This document shows, in pieces, positions 1 to 7,058 of a DNA stretch of 11,693 bases. This stretch comes from an uncultured Treponema sp. (GTDB lineage Bacteria; Spirochaetota; Spirochaetia; Treponematales; Treponemataceae): contig CAJOQA010000026.1 of the NCBI GenBank assembly GCA_905236465.1, forward strand, positions 1 through 11,693. Reading direction: 5' to 3'. How positions within the stretch are numbered: the first letter of the stretch is position 1; each line of letters begins with the position of its first letter. Below the pieces are notes generated by a model. That model saw only the letters and a list, made by a program, of their open reading frames with translations. It was not told where the DNA came from and did no database searches. The position numbers and the translations under genes are program-made.

Positions 1-796
1 AGCTTGATTGCACTCCGGCAGGAAAACCAATTCTTAATATTTCTTTAAAAATATGCGGGGTAAGCTCAAGTTTTTTAAAGTTGAATTTTATTGATTTTTT
101 ACTCTTGTGCAAAAGGACCAGGGACACCACAGCACTCTCGCACTGGCATAGTACGGTTGCTATTGCGGCGCCGGATACCCCTAGTTTAAGGATAATTACA
201 AAAATCAGGTCTAGCAAAATATTTAAAAAACAAGAAATAATAAGGATTAAAAGAGGGGTAAAAGAATCTCCTGTTGCCCGAAATATAGCGGATGTTGTGT
301 TGTAAACAAACATAGGGACCATAGAAGTAAAGAAAATAAGCAAATAGCGGAGGGAAAGATTAAAAGTTTCCTCTGGTGTTTTTATAATAATAAGTATGGG
401 CTTACTTAAAATAAGGGCGATAAAAGTCATCACAAGCCCACCTAGTAAGCTTAAAGCTATAGAGGTATGCACAGCACGAGAAATATCGCGGTTATTTTGA
501 GAACCGTAAAACTGAGAAATAAGGACGCCACCACCTGATGTAAGCCCTACAAAAAAACCCACTATAAGGTTTACAAAAACTGCGGAACCGCCACCAACCG
601 CAGCCAAGGCTTCCTTTCCTACAAACCTGCCTACTACCAAGGCATCAACAGTGTTATAAAGCTGCTGAAAAAAGGTCCCCGCAAGTATAGGAAAAAAGAA
701 ATAAAGAAGAGCTTTAAAAATCGAACCTTGAGTAATGGAAAAGGCCTGAGAATTCTTTTCAGGCCCTGAATCCTTTATAATATGAGAAAAACGCAT
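1..796 (-). CDS. MATE-family multidrug/metabolite exporter (NorM/DinF type), C-terminus outside window
   Basis: This is an inner-membrane antiporter of the MATE family, which exports cationic drugs or metabolites using a Na+ or H+ gradient. The reverse strand reads open from an ATG at 796 to the window edge, giving 265 residues of an expected 440-460. Hydrophobic segments lie near residues 28-44, 72-95, 112-138, 150-172 and 180-203. The N-terminal signature FFQQLYNTVDALVVGRFVGK (residues 42-61) and the later PMFVYNTTSAIFRATGD stretch (161-177) are typical of the family. The first helix is preceded by a polar 25-residue leader. The gene begins 14 nt after the deaminase stop codon, so the two are probably co-transcribed. 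The start has only a distant AAAGAG-like site, and an in-frame stop lies just upstream, which fixes the 5' limit. The substrate cannot be told from sequence. Confidence 0.9.
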   Translation of the reverse strand, partial: MRFSHIIKDSGPEKNSQAFSITQGSIFKALLYFFFPILAGTFFQQLYNTVDALVVGRFVGKEALAAVGGGSAVFVNLIVGFFVGLTSGGGVLISQFYGSQNNRDISRAVHTSIALSLLGGLVMTFIALILSKPILIIIKTPEETFNLSLRYLLIFFTSMVPMFVYNTTSAIFRATGDSFTPLLILIISCFLNILLDLIFVIILKLGVSGAAIATVLCQCESAVVSLVLLHKSKKSIKFNFKKLELTPHIFKEILRIGFPAGVQSS

Positions 797-810
797 AAAA
801 AATTAAATAA

Positions 811-1860
811 CTACTCTTTTTTTACATCAGGATGGCTTTCAAACCAAGCATCCCAAGCAAGGTCAACCTTCTTACAGTAATTGTCCTTCATCTCTTCGCT
901 TATAAAAGCCGCCTTAAAGGCATTTTTCACAAGGATTTTTATATCTTCCAAAGTAAAACCTAAGCTAGAATAAATATTCCAGTACTCATCTATTAAAGAA
1001 ACCTTAAAAAATACAGGATCATCAGTATTTATTGTGACAAAAACACCTGCATCGTAGAGTTTTTTTACAGGGTGGTCGGCAAAAGATTTCACATACTTTT
1101 TTGTAAAGACATTGGAAGTGGGACAGACTTCAAGGGGGAAATGACTCTGGGCAAGTTCTTTTACAAAGTCGTTGTCATAAACGGCCGAAATACCATGCCC
1201 TATACGCTCTGCTGAAAGAAGATTTATAGAATCTTTCATAGACCAACTTAGTTCAGTTTCTCCAGCATGAACAACCCTATGAAGACCTGCTTCCTTTGCC
1301 TTCTGGAAAACAGTTGCAAAGTCACGTGCTGGCCCAAAAGTCTCGCTACCGCCAAGTCCAATTCCAATTACCATTGGATTATTTTCTTTTAAAACTAAAT
1401 CAAGATTATGTTGGGCGTTCTCAAGACCAAAGGATCTGCTGACATCAACTATAACCCGTATAGTGCACCCCAATTCATCCTCTATTTTCTTAAAACCTTC
1501 AGTTATAATTTTTATGCTTTCAGAAAAATCAAAGCCTTTTTTTAGCAAAGATGTAGGGCTAAAGAAAGTTTCAAGATGAATTATATTATTTTCCTTAATA
1601 TAATCTTTAACATCATCTACAATATATGCTAAATCAGAGACCTGGGTAAAATACCTTTGTATAGCCATAAAGGATTCCAAAAATCCCTCTAGATTTTCAT
1701 AAGAAAAAAGAGCAGAATACTGCTCATCAGTCATATCTTCATTATGGCTTTTTTTGTAAAGTTCTTTAATTGTCCTGCTTCCAAGCACAGCTTCCTCATG
1801 CAAGTGGAGCTCAGCTTTAGGAAGGCTTTTAAGCAAGCTGTAAAAATTACTTCTGTCCAT
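811..1860 (-). CDS. Adenosine/adenine deaminase family metal-dependent hydrolase
   Basis: This is a 349-residue amidohydrolase-superfamily TIM barrel of the adenosine deaminase family, which hydrolytically removes the 6-amino group of an adenine base or nucleoside. The metal ligands and catalytic residues are visible: H19-x-H21 after LPKAEL, the VHAGE motif (H198, E201), the ERIGHG motif (H222), LEVCPTSN (243-250) and the TDDP motif (D280, D281). The length is normal for the family. The segment after the HxH pair is E-E-A instead of the usual L-D-G (adenosine deaminase) or L-E-G (adenine deaminase). E23 occupies the place of the aspartate that contacts the ribose 5'-OH in mammalian adenosine deaminase, and GIGLGGSE (166-173) resembles the adenine-deaminase branch. 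Adenine or a modified purine is therefore as likely a substrate as adenosine. It is probably cytosolic, since no signal peptide is seen. It leads a two-gene unit with the MATE exporter. Confidence 0.9.
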   Translation of the reverse strand: MDRSNFYSLLKSLPKAELHLHEEAVLGSRTIKELYKKSHNEDMTDEQYSALFSYENLEGFLESFMAIQRYFTQVSDLAYIVDDVKDYIKENNIIHLETFFSPTSLLKKGFDFSESIKIITEGFKKIEDELGCTIRVIVDVSRSFGLENAQHNLDLVLKENNPMVIGIGLGGSETFGPARDFATVFQKAKEAGLHRVVHAGETELSWSMKDSINLLSAERIGHGISAVYDNDFVKELAQSHFPLEVCPTSNVFTKKYVKSFADHPVKKLYDAGVFVTINTDDPVFFKVSLIDEYWNIYSSLGFTLEDIKILVKNAFKAAFISEEMKDNYCKKVDLAWDAWFESHPDVKKE

Positions 1861-1866
1861 ACCTCT

Positions 1867-1872
1867 ATTATA
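1867..1872 (-). promoter_or_regulatory. -10 box of the deaminase gene, very close to its start codon
   Basis: On the minus strand a perfect TATAAT lies only six bases before the ATG at 1860. A -35 at the right distance is poor (TTTTAA at 1895-1890). The only Shine-Dalgarno-like sequence, AGAGG, ends one base before the ATG, which is too close for normal use. Transcription from this box would begin at or next to the A of the ATG, so the mRNA may be leaderless. Confidence 0.5.
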
Positions 1873-1921
1873 TCACTCTATCTCTTAAATTAAAAGTCTT
1901 TATCTGATTTTTTTTCATTAC

Positions 1922-1950
1922 TTGTCTATTTTTAATGATATTTGTATAAT
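1922..1950 (+). promoter_or_regulatory. Sigma-70-type promoter of gltX
   Basis: TTGTCT (1922-1927) and a perfect TATAAT (1945-1950) are separated by 17 bases. The predicted transcription start is near 1957, giving a leader of about 30 nt. The deaminase promoter lies on the opposite strand about 70 bases away, so the two genes are divergently transcribed. Confidence 0.75.
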
Positions 1951-1975
1951 AGCCGTACAAAAATCTGTTTTTTTT

Positions 1976-1980
1976 AGAGG
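1976..1980 (+). promoter_or_regulatory. Ribosome binding site of gltX
   Basis: AGAGG lies eight bases before the ATG at 1989, after a run of T. This supports that start codon, as does the immediate fit of the family's N-terminus (R-Y-A-P-S-P-T-G from residue 8). Confidence 0.75.
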
Positions 1981-1988
1981 TTTATTAA

Positions 1989-3563
1989 ATGTCCGATGAA
2001 GTTAGAGTCCGCTATGCTCCTTCCCCCACTGGAATGCAGCATATAGGCGGAGTTCGCACCGCATTGTTCAACTATCTGTTTGCCAGGTCAAAAAACGGTA
2101 AATTCATTCTGCGCCTAGAAGACACAGACCGCACCCGTTATGATGAAAAATACGTAAAGAATCTTTACGATACTATGGCATGGCTTGGCATTGACTGGGA
2201 TGAAGGCGGGGATAAGGGGGGAGAATACGGCCCTTATGTACAAAGCGAACGTTTTGAGCTTTACAAAAAATATGCAGAGGAGCTAGTAGAAAAGGGAGAG
2301 GCCTACTACTGTTTCTGTGACAGCGAGCGTCTTGAAAGAATCCGTAAAATTCAAACTGAAAACAAAATGCCTCCAGGATACGACCGTAACTGCCGACATT
2401 TAACGACGGAAGAGGTAAAGGCAAATCTTGATGCGGGCAAGCCCTATGTTATCCGCTTAAAAGTGCCTCTTGAAGGAAAGACAATATTCCATGACCACCT
2501 TTTAGGTGACATTGAATGGAAAAATGAAGACATTTCTCCGGATCCTGTTCTTTTAAAAAGCGACGGTTTCCCCACCTACCACCTAGCCAACATTGTTGAC
2601 GATCACATGATGAAAATCAGCCACGTTATGCGTGCTCAGGAATGGATTCCCTCTACCCCTTTGCATGTTCAGATGTATAGGTCTTTTGGTTGGGACCACC
2701 CTGAATTCTGCCACCTGCCTATGGTAAATGGGTCTGACGGGAAAAAACTTTCAAAAAGGCACGGTTCAACTAGCCTGAATGAATTTAGGGCCCGTGGCTA
2801 CCTACCACAGGCAATTGTCAACTATGTCGCCCTGCTTGGTTGTTCCTATGAAGACGGCAAAGATATGTACACTTTGCAGGAGTTAGCCGCAAACTTTAAA
2901 CTTGAGCACTTGAACAAGGCCCCTGCTGTTTTTGACTACAAAAAATTGGAATGGTACAACGGTCAGTATATCCGCCTGCTAAGCGATGAGGAACTGTATA
3001 AGTGGACACTGCCCTTTATTACCGGAACAGGGGATGCCACTTTAGAGATAAACCCTGACAATCCTCAGCCTAAGCCAAAAGTTGGCCCTGAGTATTCAGG
3101 TCTTGCCTTAGGAGAAGACGGGCTTCCTTATTGCACAGATAAAAGCATGGGTATGTCAAGCCAAGAAGTTAAGGCTGCTTTAATAAAATTGATGCCCCTA
3201 ATCAAAGAAAGGCTTCATTTCTTGACTGATGCAGCAGAAATGGTCCACTTCCTTTTTGCAGAGCCGGCAGTCCTTGCTCCAGAGCAGATTATTCCTAAAA
3301 AACTTGATGCTGCAAAGACAAAAGAAATTCTTGAAAAAGCCAGGGACTTTGTAAAAAAACTTCCTGACTTAGATCACGAAGCAGCAGAAAATCTTGCCCG
3401 TGACACTGCAACAGGGCTTGGAGTAAAACTCGGTGACTTTATGATGCCGATTCGTATGGCTGTAACAGGCAGCAGGGTTTCCCCTCCCCTTATAGGCTCT
3501 ATTTTGATCCTTGGGGTAGAAAAATCCGTCGCTCGTATTGAAAAAGCCTTAAAAGTATTCTAA
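1989..3563 (+). CDS. gltX: Glutamyl-tRNA synthetase (GluRS)
   Basis: This cytosolic class I aminoacyl-tRNA synthetase charges tRNA-Glu with glutamate. The HIGH-type motif is HIGG (18-21) within PSPTGMQHIGGVRTALFNYL, and the KMSKS-type motif is KLSKR (253-257) followed by HGS. The zinc-binding set C108, C110, C135, H137 (CFC and CRH) is intact. The DDHMMKISHVMRAQEWI stretch (204-220) is also characteristic. At 524 residues it is longer than the usual 465-500. The excess is an apparent polar insertion at about 346-391, rich in P, G and D, between the catalytic part and the anticodon-binding helices. If the organism lacks a glutaminyl-tRNA synthetase, this enzyme may also charge tRNA-Gln for transamidation; the window does not show this. 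It has its own promoter and is monocistronic here. Confidence 0.97.
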   Translation: MSDEVRVRYAPSPTGMQHIGGVRTALFNYLFARSKNGKFILRLEDTDRTRYDEKYVKNLYDTMAWLGIDWDEGGDKGGEYGPYVQSERFELYKKYAEELVEKGEAYYCFCDSERLERIRKIQTENKMPPGYDRNCRHLTTEEVKANLDAGKPYVIRLKVPLEGKTIFHDHLLGDIEWKNEDISPDPVLLKSDGFPTYHLANIVDDHMMKISHVMRAQEWIPSTPLHVQMYRSFGWDHPEFCHLPMVNGSDGKKLSKRHGSTSLNEFRARGYLPQAIVNYVALLGCSYEDGKDMYTLQELAANFKLEHLNKAPAVFDYKKLEWYNGQYIRLLSDEELYKWTLPFITGTGDATLEINPDNPQPKPKVGPEYSGLALGEDGLPYCTDKSMGMSSQEVKAALIKLMPLIKERLHFLTDAAEMVHFLFAEPAVLAPEQIIPKKLDAAKTKEILEKARDFVKKLPDLDHEAAENLARDTATGLGVKLGDFMMPIRMAVTGSRVSPPLIGSILILGVEKSVARIEKALKVF

Positions 3564-3575
3564 AAAATACTGGAT

Positions 3576-3620
3576 AAAAATTGTTGAGCGTAGCAAAAGC
3601 TCTTTCGCTATCGCTCAACA
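3576..3620 (-). terminator. Intrinsic terminator of the PurO-like gene, possibly bidirectional
   Basis: TGTTGAGCG (3582-3590) pairs perfectly with CGCTCAACA (3612-3620). The stem continues with TAGC (3591-3594) against GCTA (3607-3610) past a single bulged T at 3611. Reading the minus strand, the hairpin is followed at once by a five-T run (3580-3576), so it suits the PurO-like gene. On the plus strand no T run follows, but the stem could still slow or stop gltX transcription. Confidence 0.75.
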
Positions 3621-3649
3621 TTCTCAAGGTAATCGGCTATATAAAAGAC

Positions 3650-4369
3650 CTAAGCGTTTTTGTTTATAATCTTATCAAAAGTCTTACCAGAAGAAAGCTC
3701 TATAAAGCGGGCAAAAAGTGACACCTTATTGTCTTGATTTAAACTTTTCCAAGCAAGATCAGCGGCTTTTTCTACTGTGGCTATTCCTGAAAGATCCAAC
3801 AGCTCTGGTTCTCCTTCAAAAGACGGAAGGGGATTACCGTCTCCCATGTAGGTGTGTATAAAGCGGGCCTGCCCTGCTATGGGTTTATCATAGTCAAAGC
3901 AGTAGCGGCCGCAAGACTTTCCCTCTTTATCCATACTCTTTAATATTGACATCTTAAAAGAAAAAGTACCGTCAGATACCTGTAGCAAAGAGGAAATTCG
4001 GGGGGTAAAATTGGGGGCATCCGGTTCAAAGGTCCTGGAATTTAAGCTTTGCTGAAAAGTTAAATCTTGTTTTAAGCCATCGTAAACCGTGTCTGTTTGG
4101 TCACCGTTTGTTACTATTGTATTCTGCCCTAAAACGCGGACCGGCGAATAAATGATAAGGCTTGGATCTGTCATTTTTGAAGGGTCAAAAGCCTGTGTCC
4201 GTATTCCCTTACCGTCTGCAATAAAAACACGGTTGCGGCTGTTTTCACTGCGGCCCATAATAAAATAAATTGTAAGGGCGTATTTTGAGTCTGAAGAAAG
4301 ACCAGTAACTATTCCGCGGCCAGGGTAGTCATAGCGGCTTAGGGCTTTTTCTAAAGAAAGTATCTGCAT
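3650..4369 (-). CDS. PurO-type IMP cyclohydrolase-like protein
   Basis: This 239-residue protein matches the archaeal-type IMP cyclohydrolase (PurO) family, whose characterised members close FAICAR to IMP in the last step of purine synthesis. It is unrelated in fold to the C-terminal half of bacterial PurH. Motifs recalled from bacterial members of the family are present: YPGRGIV (15-21), FIMGRSENSRNRVF (36-49), TNGDQTD (87-93), EPDAPNFTPRIS (115-126) and DGNPLPSFEGEP (177-188). No signal peptide or membrane segment is seen, so it should be cytosolic. The start has a good AGGAG (4381-4377) seven bases upstream. It is a single-gene unit with its own promoter and terminator. No other purine-synthesis gene is nearby, so a true biosynthetic role is unproven; salvage or another cyclohydrolase reaction is possible. 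The family assignment rests on motif memory. Confidence 0.8.
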   Translation of the reverse strand: MQILSLEKALSRYDYPGRGIVTGLSSDSKYALTIYFIMGRSENSRNRVFIADGKGIRTQAFDPSKMTDPSLIIYSPVRVLGQNTIVTNGDQTDTVYDGLKQDLTFQQSLNSRTFEPDAPNFTPRISSLLQVSDGTFSFKMSILKSMDKEGKSCGRYCFDYDKPIAGQARFIHTYMGDGNPLPSFEGEPELLDLSGIATVEKAADLAWKSLNQDNKVSLFARFIELSSGKTFDKIINKNA

Positions 4370-4383
4370 AAAGATTCTCCTGC

Positions 4384-4413
4384 TTGTTGAGAAAATATTT
4401 TTAACAGTATAAT
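4384..4413 (+). promoter_or_regulatory. Promoter of the DUF2974 hydrolase gene
   Basis: TTGTTG (4384-4389) and a perfect TATAAT (4408-4413) are 18 bases apart. The predicted start is near 4420, about 30 bases before the ATG at 4451. The -10 box overlaps the opposite-strand -10 box of the PurO-like gene. Confidence 0.6.
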
Positions 4414-4434
4414 ATAGATAAGAAATATTTGGAA
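4406..4434 (-). promoter_or_regulatory. Promoter of the PurO-like gene
   Basis: On the minus strand TTCCAA (4434-4429) is followed after 17 bases by TATACT (4411-4406). The leader to the ATG at 4369 would be about 30 nt and contains the AGGAG ribosome binding site. The -35 is weak, so confidence is moderate. Confidence 0.5.
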
Positions 4435-4450
4435 GTATAGGAAAGATTTT

Positions 4451-5551
4451 ATGGCAAACATGACTGACTATTTATTTTGGCGGGGCGATTTGACTTTTGA
4501 AAACGTCCCCTTTAATGAAATCGATGCACTGATTCTCTGCCAAATTACATATTTACATTTTGACGGCCTAGTTTCACCAGATTTTTGCGATGAAGGAATT
4601 AGTTTAAAAGAACTAAAGGCTAAATTTTTGTCATCGGATGATTTTGAAAAAAGAAAGAATGCCGGAGCAATGATAAACAAACAGTCCGCTGATCTTTTTG
4701 AAAGGGCTGCGGAATCAAAAAGATTTGGAAACCTTAAAGCTTCTGCCTTTATAAATAAGATTGACAGCGAAAAAGAAGAGCAGTTTGCTGCCATAACATA
4801 CGCTTCCGCTACTTTTTCTTGTATAGTCTTTAGGGGAACCGATGATACTATTGTTGGTTGGAAAGAAGATTTTAACTTAGGCTATTTGGAGACTGTTCCT
4901 GCCCAAAGCGATGCTTTAAACTATCTTAAAAACATAGCAAAAAATAAAAAACTTCCCATAAAAATAGCAGGCCATTCTAAGGGGGGCAACCTTGCCATCT
5001 ATAGCGCTGCTATGGCTAGTAAAGAAATTCAAGAACAGATTCAAGCTATATACAATAATGATGGCCCTGGCTTTAGTAAAAACTTTTTCCAAACAGGAGG
5101 ATACAAGGCCATACAAAGAAAAATCCATTCATATTTTCCAAGACTTTCTATAATCGGAATGATTTTTGAGCACGATGCAACCTATACCACTGTGGAAAGC
5201 GACCAAAAGGGCTTGTACCAGCACGACCCCTTCAGTTGGCACACTCTACCGCTTGGATTTGTAGAAGAAGAAGATACTAGTAAAGAAAGTAAGATAATCG
5301 CTACGACTGTAAACAACTGGATAAATGAATTAGAAATTGAGCAGAGGGAACTTTTTATAGAAACTATTTTTACAGTGCTAAAAGATAGTAAGGCCACAAC
5401 AAACACAGAACTTACACAAAATATTTTTACTTCTGTAAAGAATATGATAAAATCCTTCGTTCACCTTGATTCTAAGACAAAGGATGCTGTTTCTAAGACT
5501 ATCCAGCTCCTTTTAAAAGAAGCCGGACGAAATATAAGGGGGAAACAATAG
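4451..5551 (+). CDS. Mbeg1-like (DUF2974) alpha/beta-hydrolase, putative lipase/esterase
   Basis: This 366-residue protein has the layout of the Mbeg1-like/DUF2974 family, whose founding member was reported from a gut metagenome library; biochemical roles remain poorly known. The nucleophile elbow is G-H-S-K-G (174-178, nucleophile S176). A class-3-lipase-like strand with FRGTDD precedes it (127-132). The YNNDGPGFS segment offers the acid (D204), and H258 or H264 in QHDPFSWHTL is the likely catalytic histidine. The C-terminal 90 residues are helical and charged. There is no signal peptide, so the substrate is probably intracellular. The start is supported by AGGA eight bases upstream; a second ATG lies three codons in. 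The stop codon is only six bases from that of the convergent tocopherol-cyclase-like gene. Confidence 0.85.
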   Translation: MANMTDYLFWRGDLTFENVPFNEIDALILCQITYLHFDGLVSPDFCDEGISLKELKAKFLSSDDFEKRKNAGAMINKQSADLFERAAESKRFGNLKASAFINKIDSEKEEQFAAITYASATFSCIVFRGTDDTIVGWKEDFNLGYLETVPAQSDALNYLKNIAKNKKLPIKIAGHSKGGNLAIYSAAMASKEIQEQIQAIYNNDGPGFSKNFFQTGGYKAIQRKIHSYFPRLSIIGMIFEHDATYTTVESDQKGLYQHDPFSWHTLPLGFVEEEDTSKESKIIATTVNNWINELEIEQRELFIETIFTVLKDSKATTNTELTQNIFTSVKNMIKSFVHLDSKTKDAVSKTIQLLLKEAGRNIRGKQ

Positions 5552-5557
5552 GAGGGT

Positions 5558-6736
5558 TTATTTTTCAGGCAAATCAATATTTCCGTATTCACAAATACAA
5601 TTTGCTATACGGACATATTCGATTAGTTCCAGGTTCTTTTTTATCTTCTTGTAAAGTCTCATTTCACCTGTTCCTGTTCCGCCACCTAAAACCTTCAAGA
5701 GTTTTCTGCCACCTTCAGGGCTCTCATAGTCGCGGATAAACATTTCAGAGATATTACAGAATATATCTATGTCAAGGACCCTCTTTCTGTCATGGACGCT
5801 AACAGTCCAATGTAGCTTAACACCATCATCATCTTCTGGCATCTCGGTACATTCAAAATTAATTGAATACTTTTTGTGGGAATCAGCATGGAACTCTATT
5901 TTATTGTCTTCTAAGGAAGCTAAAACGGATAATTTTTCATTATAGACACCCTGAACTGCCAGGCAAGAATAGTCCAAGCTCTTTCCATTTATGAGGCTTG
6001 TAAAATTTGAAGCTGAAAGATGAAAGAAGGGACTTGAAAAATCTTTTCCCCAGTTTTTATCAATATAGCCATATGATTTCTTAGGAGTAACAAGATATTC
6101 CTCCCCATCGAGAACAATTTTTCCCTCAAAAACAGTCCTTGCCCCAAAGCTAGACCAATGTATAGTTTTTCCGCGGTAGTCGGGAGAAAATGATATTTGT
6201 TTTTTGAATTTAAGATTCCAAGACAGGCTTCCTGCCTGACTTAAAAGCTCTGGCATTTCATTGAGCTTAGAAACAGAAACAGCTACAGAACCATAACATT
6301 CATTATCAGAAAGGAAACATTCCTCATCCCTACCGGCTGCGACCTTAATTATAAAATCATTTTTACCAATTTCCAAGGAAGAACTAGGAAAATATGCGTT
6401 TACCTGTTTACCGCCAAGTCCTAACATGGCAGCCTTTACCATAACAAACGAAGGCTGCACATATTTTTCAACCTGCATATTAGTTGCAGACTGTGTTCCA
6501 GCTAGGGCATATTGCAAATCCGCAGCAGAATGAGCTTTGCGACTTTTAAAACCCAATACAACATCATTTGGTGAAAGGGCTGGATTAACCACATAAAACT
6601 CAATTAAAAAAGTACGCTCCTCTCCAGTCATCTTATTAAAACCACTTGTAACAAGGCGCCACCTATCAAAGCCGTTTTTTTTAAGAGAACCTTTAAGCAT
6701 ATAGCGTTCATTGCCGCTGATTTTTTTTGATCCCAT
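5558..6736 (-). CDS. Tocopherol-cyclase-like protein (lipocalin-like beta-barrel fold)
   Basis: This 392-residue protein resembles the tocopherol-cyclase-like family known from clostridia and other anaerobes that do not make tocopherol. Supporting segments are the N-terminal YMLKGSLKKNGFDRWR (12-27) followed by FLIEFYVVNPAL (43-54), KSYGYIDKNWGKDFSSPFFHL (central, 220-240, with the hallmark DKNWG), and GGGTGTGEMRLYKK near the C-terminus (351-364). Plant VTE1 closes the chromanol ring of vitamin E, but that role is unlikely here without a prenylquinol pathway; binding or modification of a lipid or other hydrophobic compound is a better guess. No signal peptide or membrane helix is seen. The ribosome binding site is weak (GGTGG, 6747-6743). 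No clear promoter precedes it, so it is probably co-transcribed with the 74-residue gene 77 bases upstream. Confidence 0.75.
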   Translation of the reverse strand: MGSKKISGNERYMLKGSLKKNGFDRWRLVTSGFNKMTGEERTFLIEFYVVNPALSPNDVVLGFKSRKAHSAADLQYALAGTQSATNMQVEKYVQPSFVMVKAAMLGLGGKQVNAYFPSSSLEIGKNDFIIKVAAGRDEECFLSDNECYGSVAVSVSKLNEMPELLSQAGSLSWNLKFKKQISFSPDYRGKTIHWSSFGARTVFEGKIVLDGEEYLVTPKKSYGYIDKNWGKDFSSPFFHLSASNFTSLINGKSLDYSCLAVQGVYNEKLSVLASLEDNKIEFHADSHKKYSINFECTEMPEDDDGVKLHWTVSVHDRKRVLDIDIFCNISEMFIRDYESPEGGRKLLKVLGGGTGTGEMRLYKKIKKNLELIEYVRIANCICEYGNIDLPEK

Positions 6737-6813
6737 TCTATTCCACCCAAAAATACAGAAAAGCTCCGGTAAAAACCAGTCTTATTACTGTCATTTTCGG
6801 CAAAACAGGATGA

Positions 6814-7038
6814 TTATTTAAACATTTTCTGCAAAGTTTTACTTAATTCTGACTTATCAGCGGGGAAATTTTCATCTAAAAATTCAAAACAATCCTGGGC
6901 ATTGCGTTGGACATGCTCATACCAAATTGCATATAGTTCAGGTTCAAAGCCCTGTCCCGGGTAGGGTGCACCTTGAACATCAGAGACAAGCTGCCGGATC
7001 ATGCCGACGAAATCTTCTATAGAGGTTTTCTTTTCCAT
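6814..7038 (-). CDS. Small hypothetical protein, 74 residues
   Basis: I do not recognise this protein. It is a short, acidic, mostly helical soluble sequence without signal peptide or membrane segment. It has an N-terminal amphipathic stretch (IEDFVGMIRQLVSDV), a central aromatic part rich in P, G, Y and W (residues 24-40), and a lysine-rich C-terminal helix. One cysteine is present (C49). It looks like a real gene because GGAG (7050-7047) lies eight bases before the ATG, because it occupies an otherwise gene-free gap on the same strand as its neighbours, and because it follows a terminator that ends the upstream operon. It is upstream of, and probably in one transcript with, the tocopherol-cyclase-like gene. 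Confidence 0.65.
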   Translation of the reverse strand: MEKKTSIEDFVGMIRQLVSDVQGAPYPGQGFEPELYAIWYEHVQRNAQDCFEFLDENFPADKSELSKTLQKMFK

Positions 7039-7058
7039 ATTATCATCTCCATTCAGGT

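Noticed and set aside
81..305. Plus-strand open frame of 74 codons
   Set aside because: It lies antisense inside the MATE gene, shows no family likeness and has no ribosome binding site; the minus-strand frame has clear MATE motifs.
2173..2424. Minus-strand open frame inside gltX
   Set aside because: It is antisense to conserved GluRS sequence, including the zinc-binding part, and the protein is low in plausibility.
3650..4369. PurH C-terminal domain (AICAR transformylase/IMP cyclohydrolase)
   Set aside because: The length and motifs fit the unrelated PurO family, and no transformylase part is present.
4468..5406. Minus-strand open frames inside the DUF2974 gene
   Set aside because: They are opposite a frame with an intact GHSKG motif and a good start; none has a ribosome binding site or recognisable motif.
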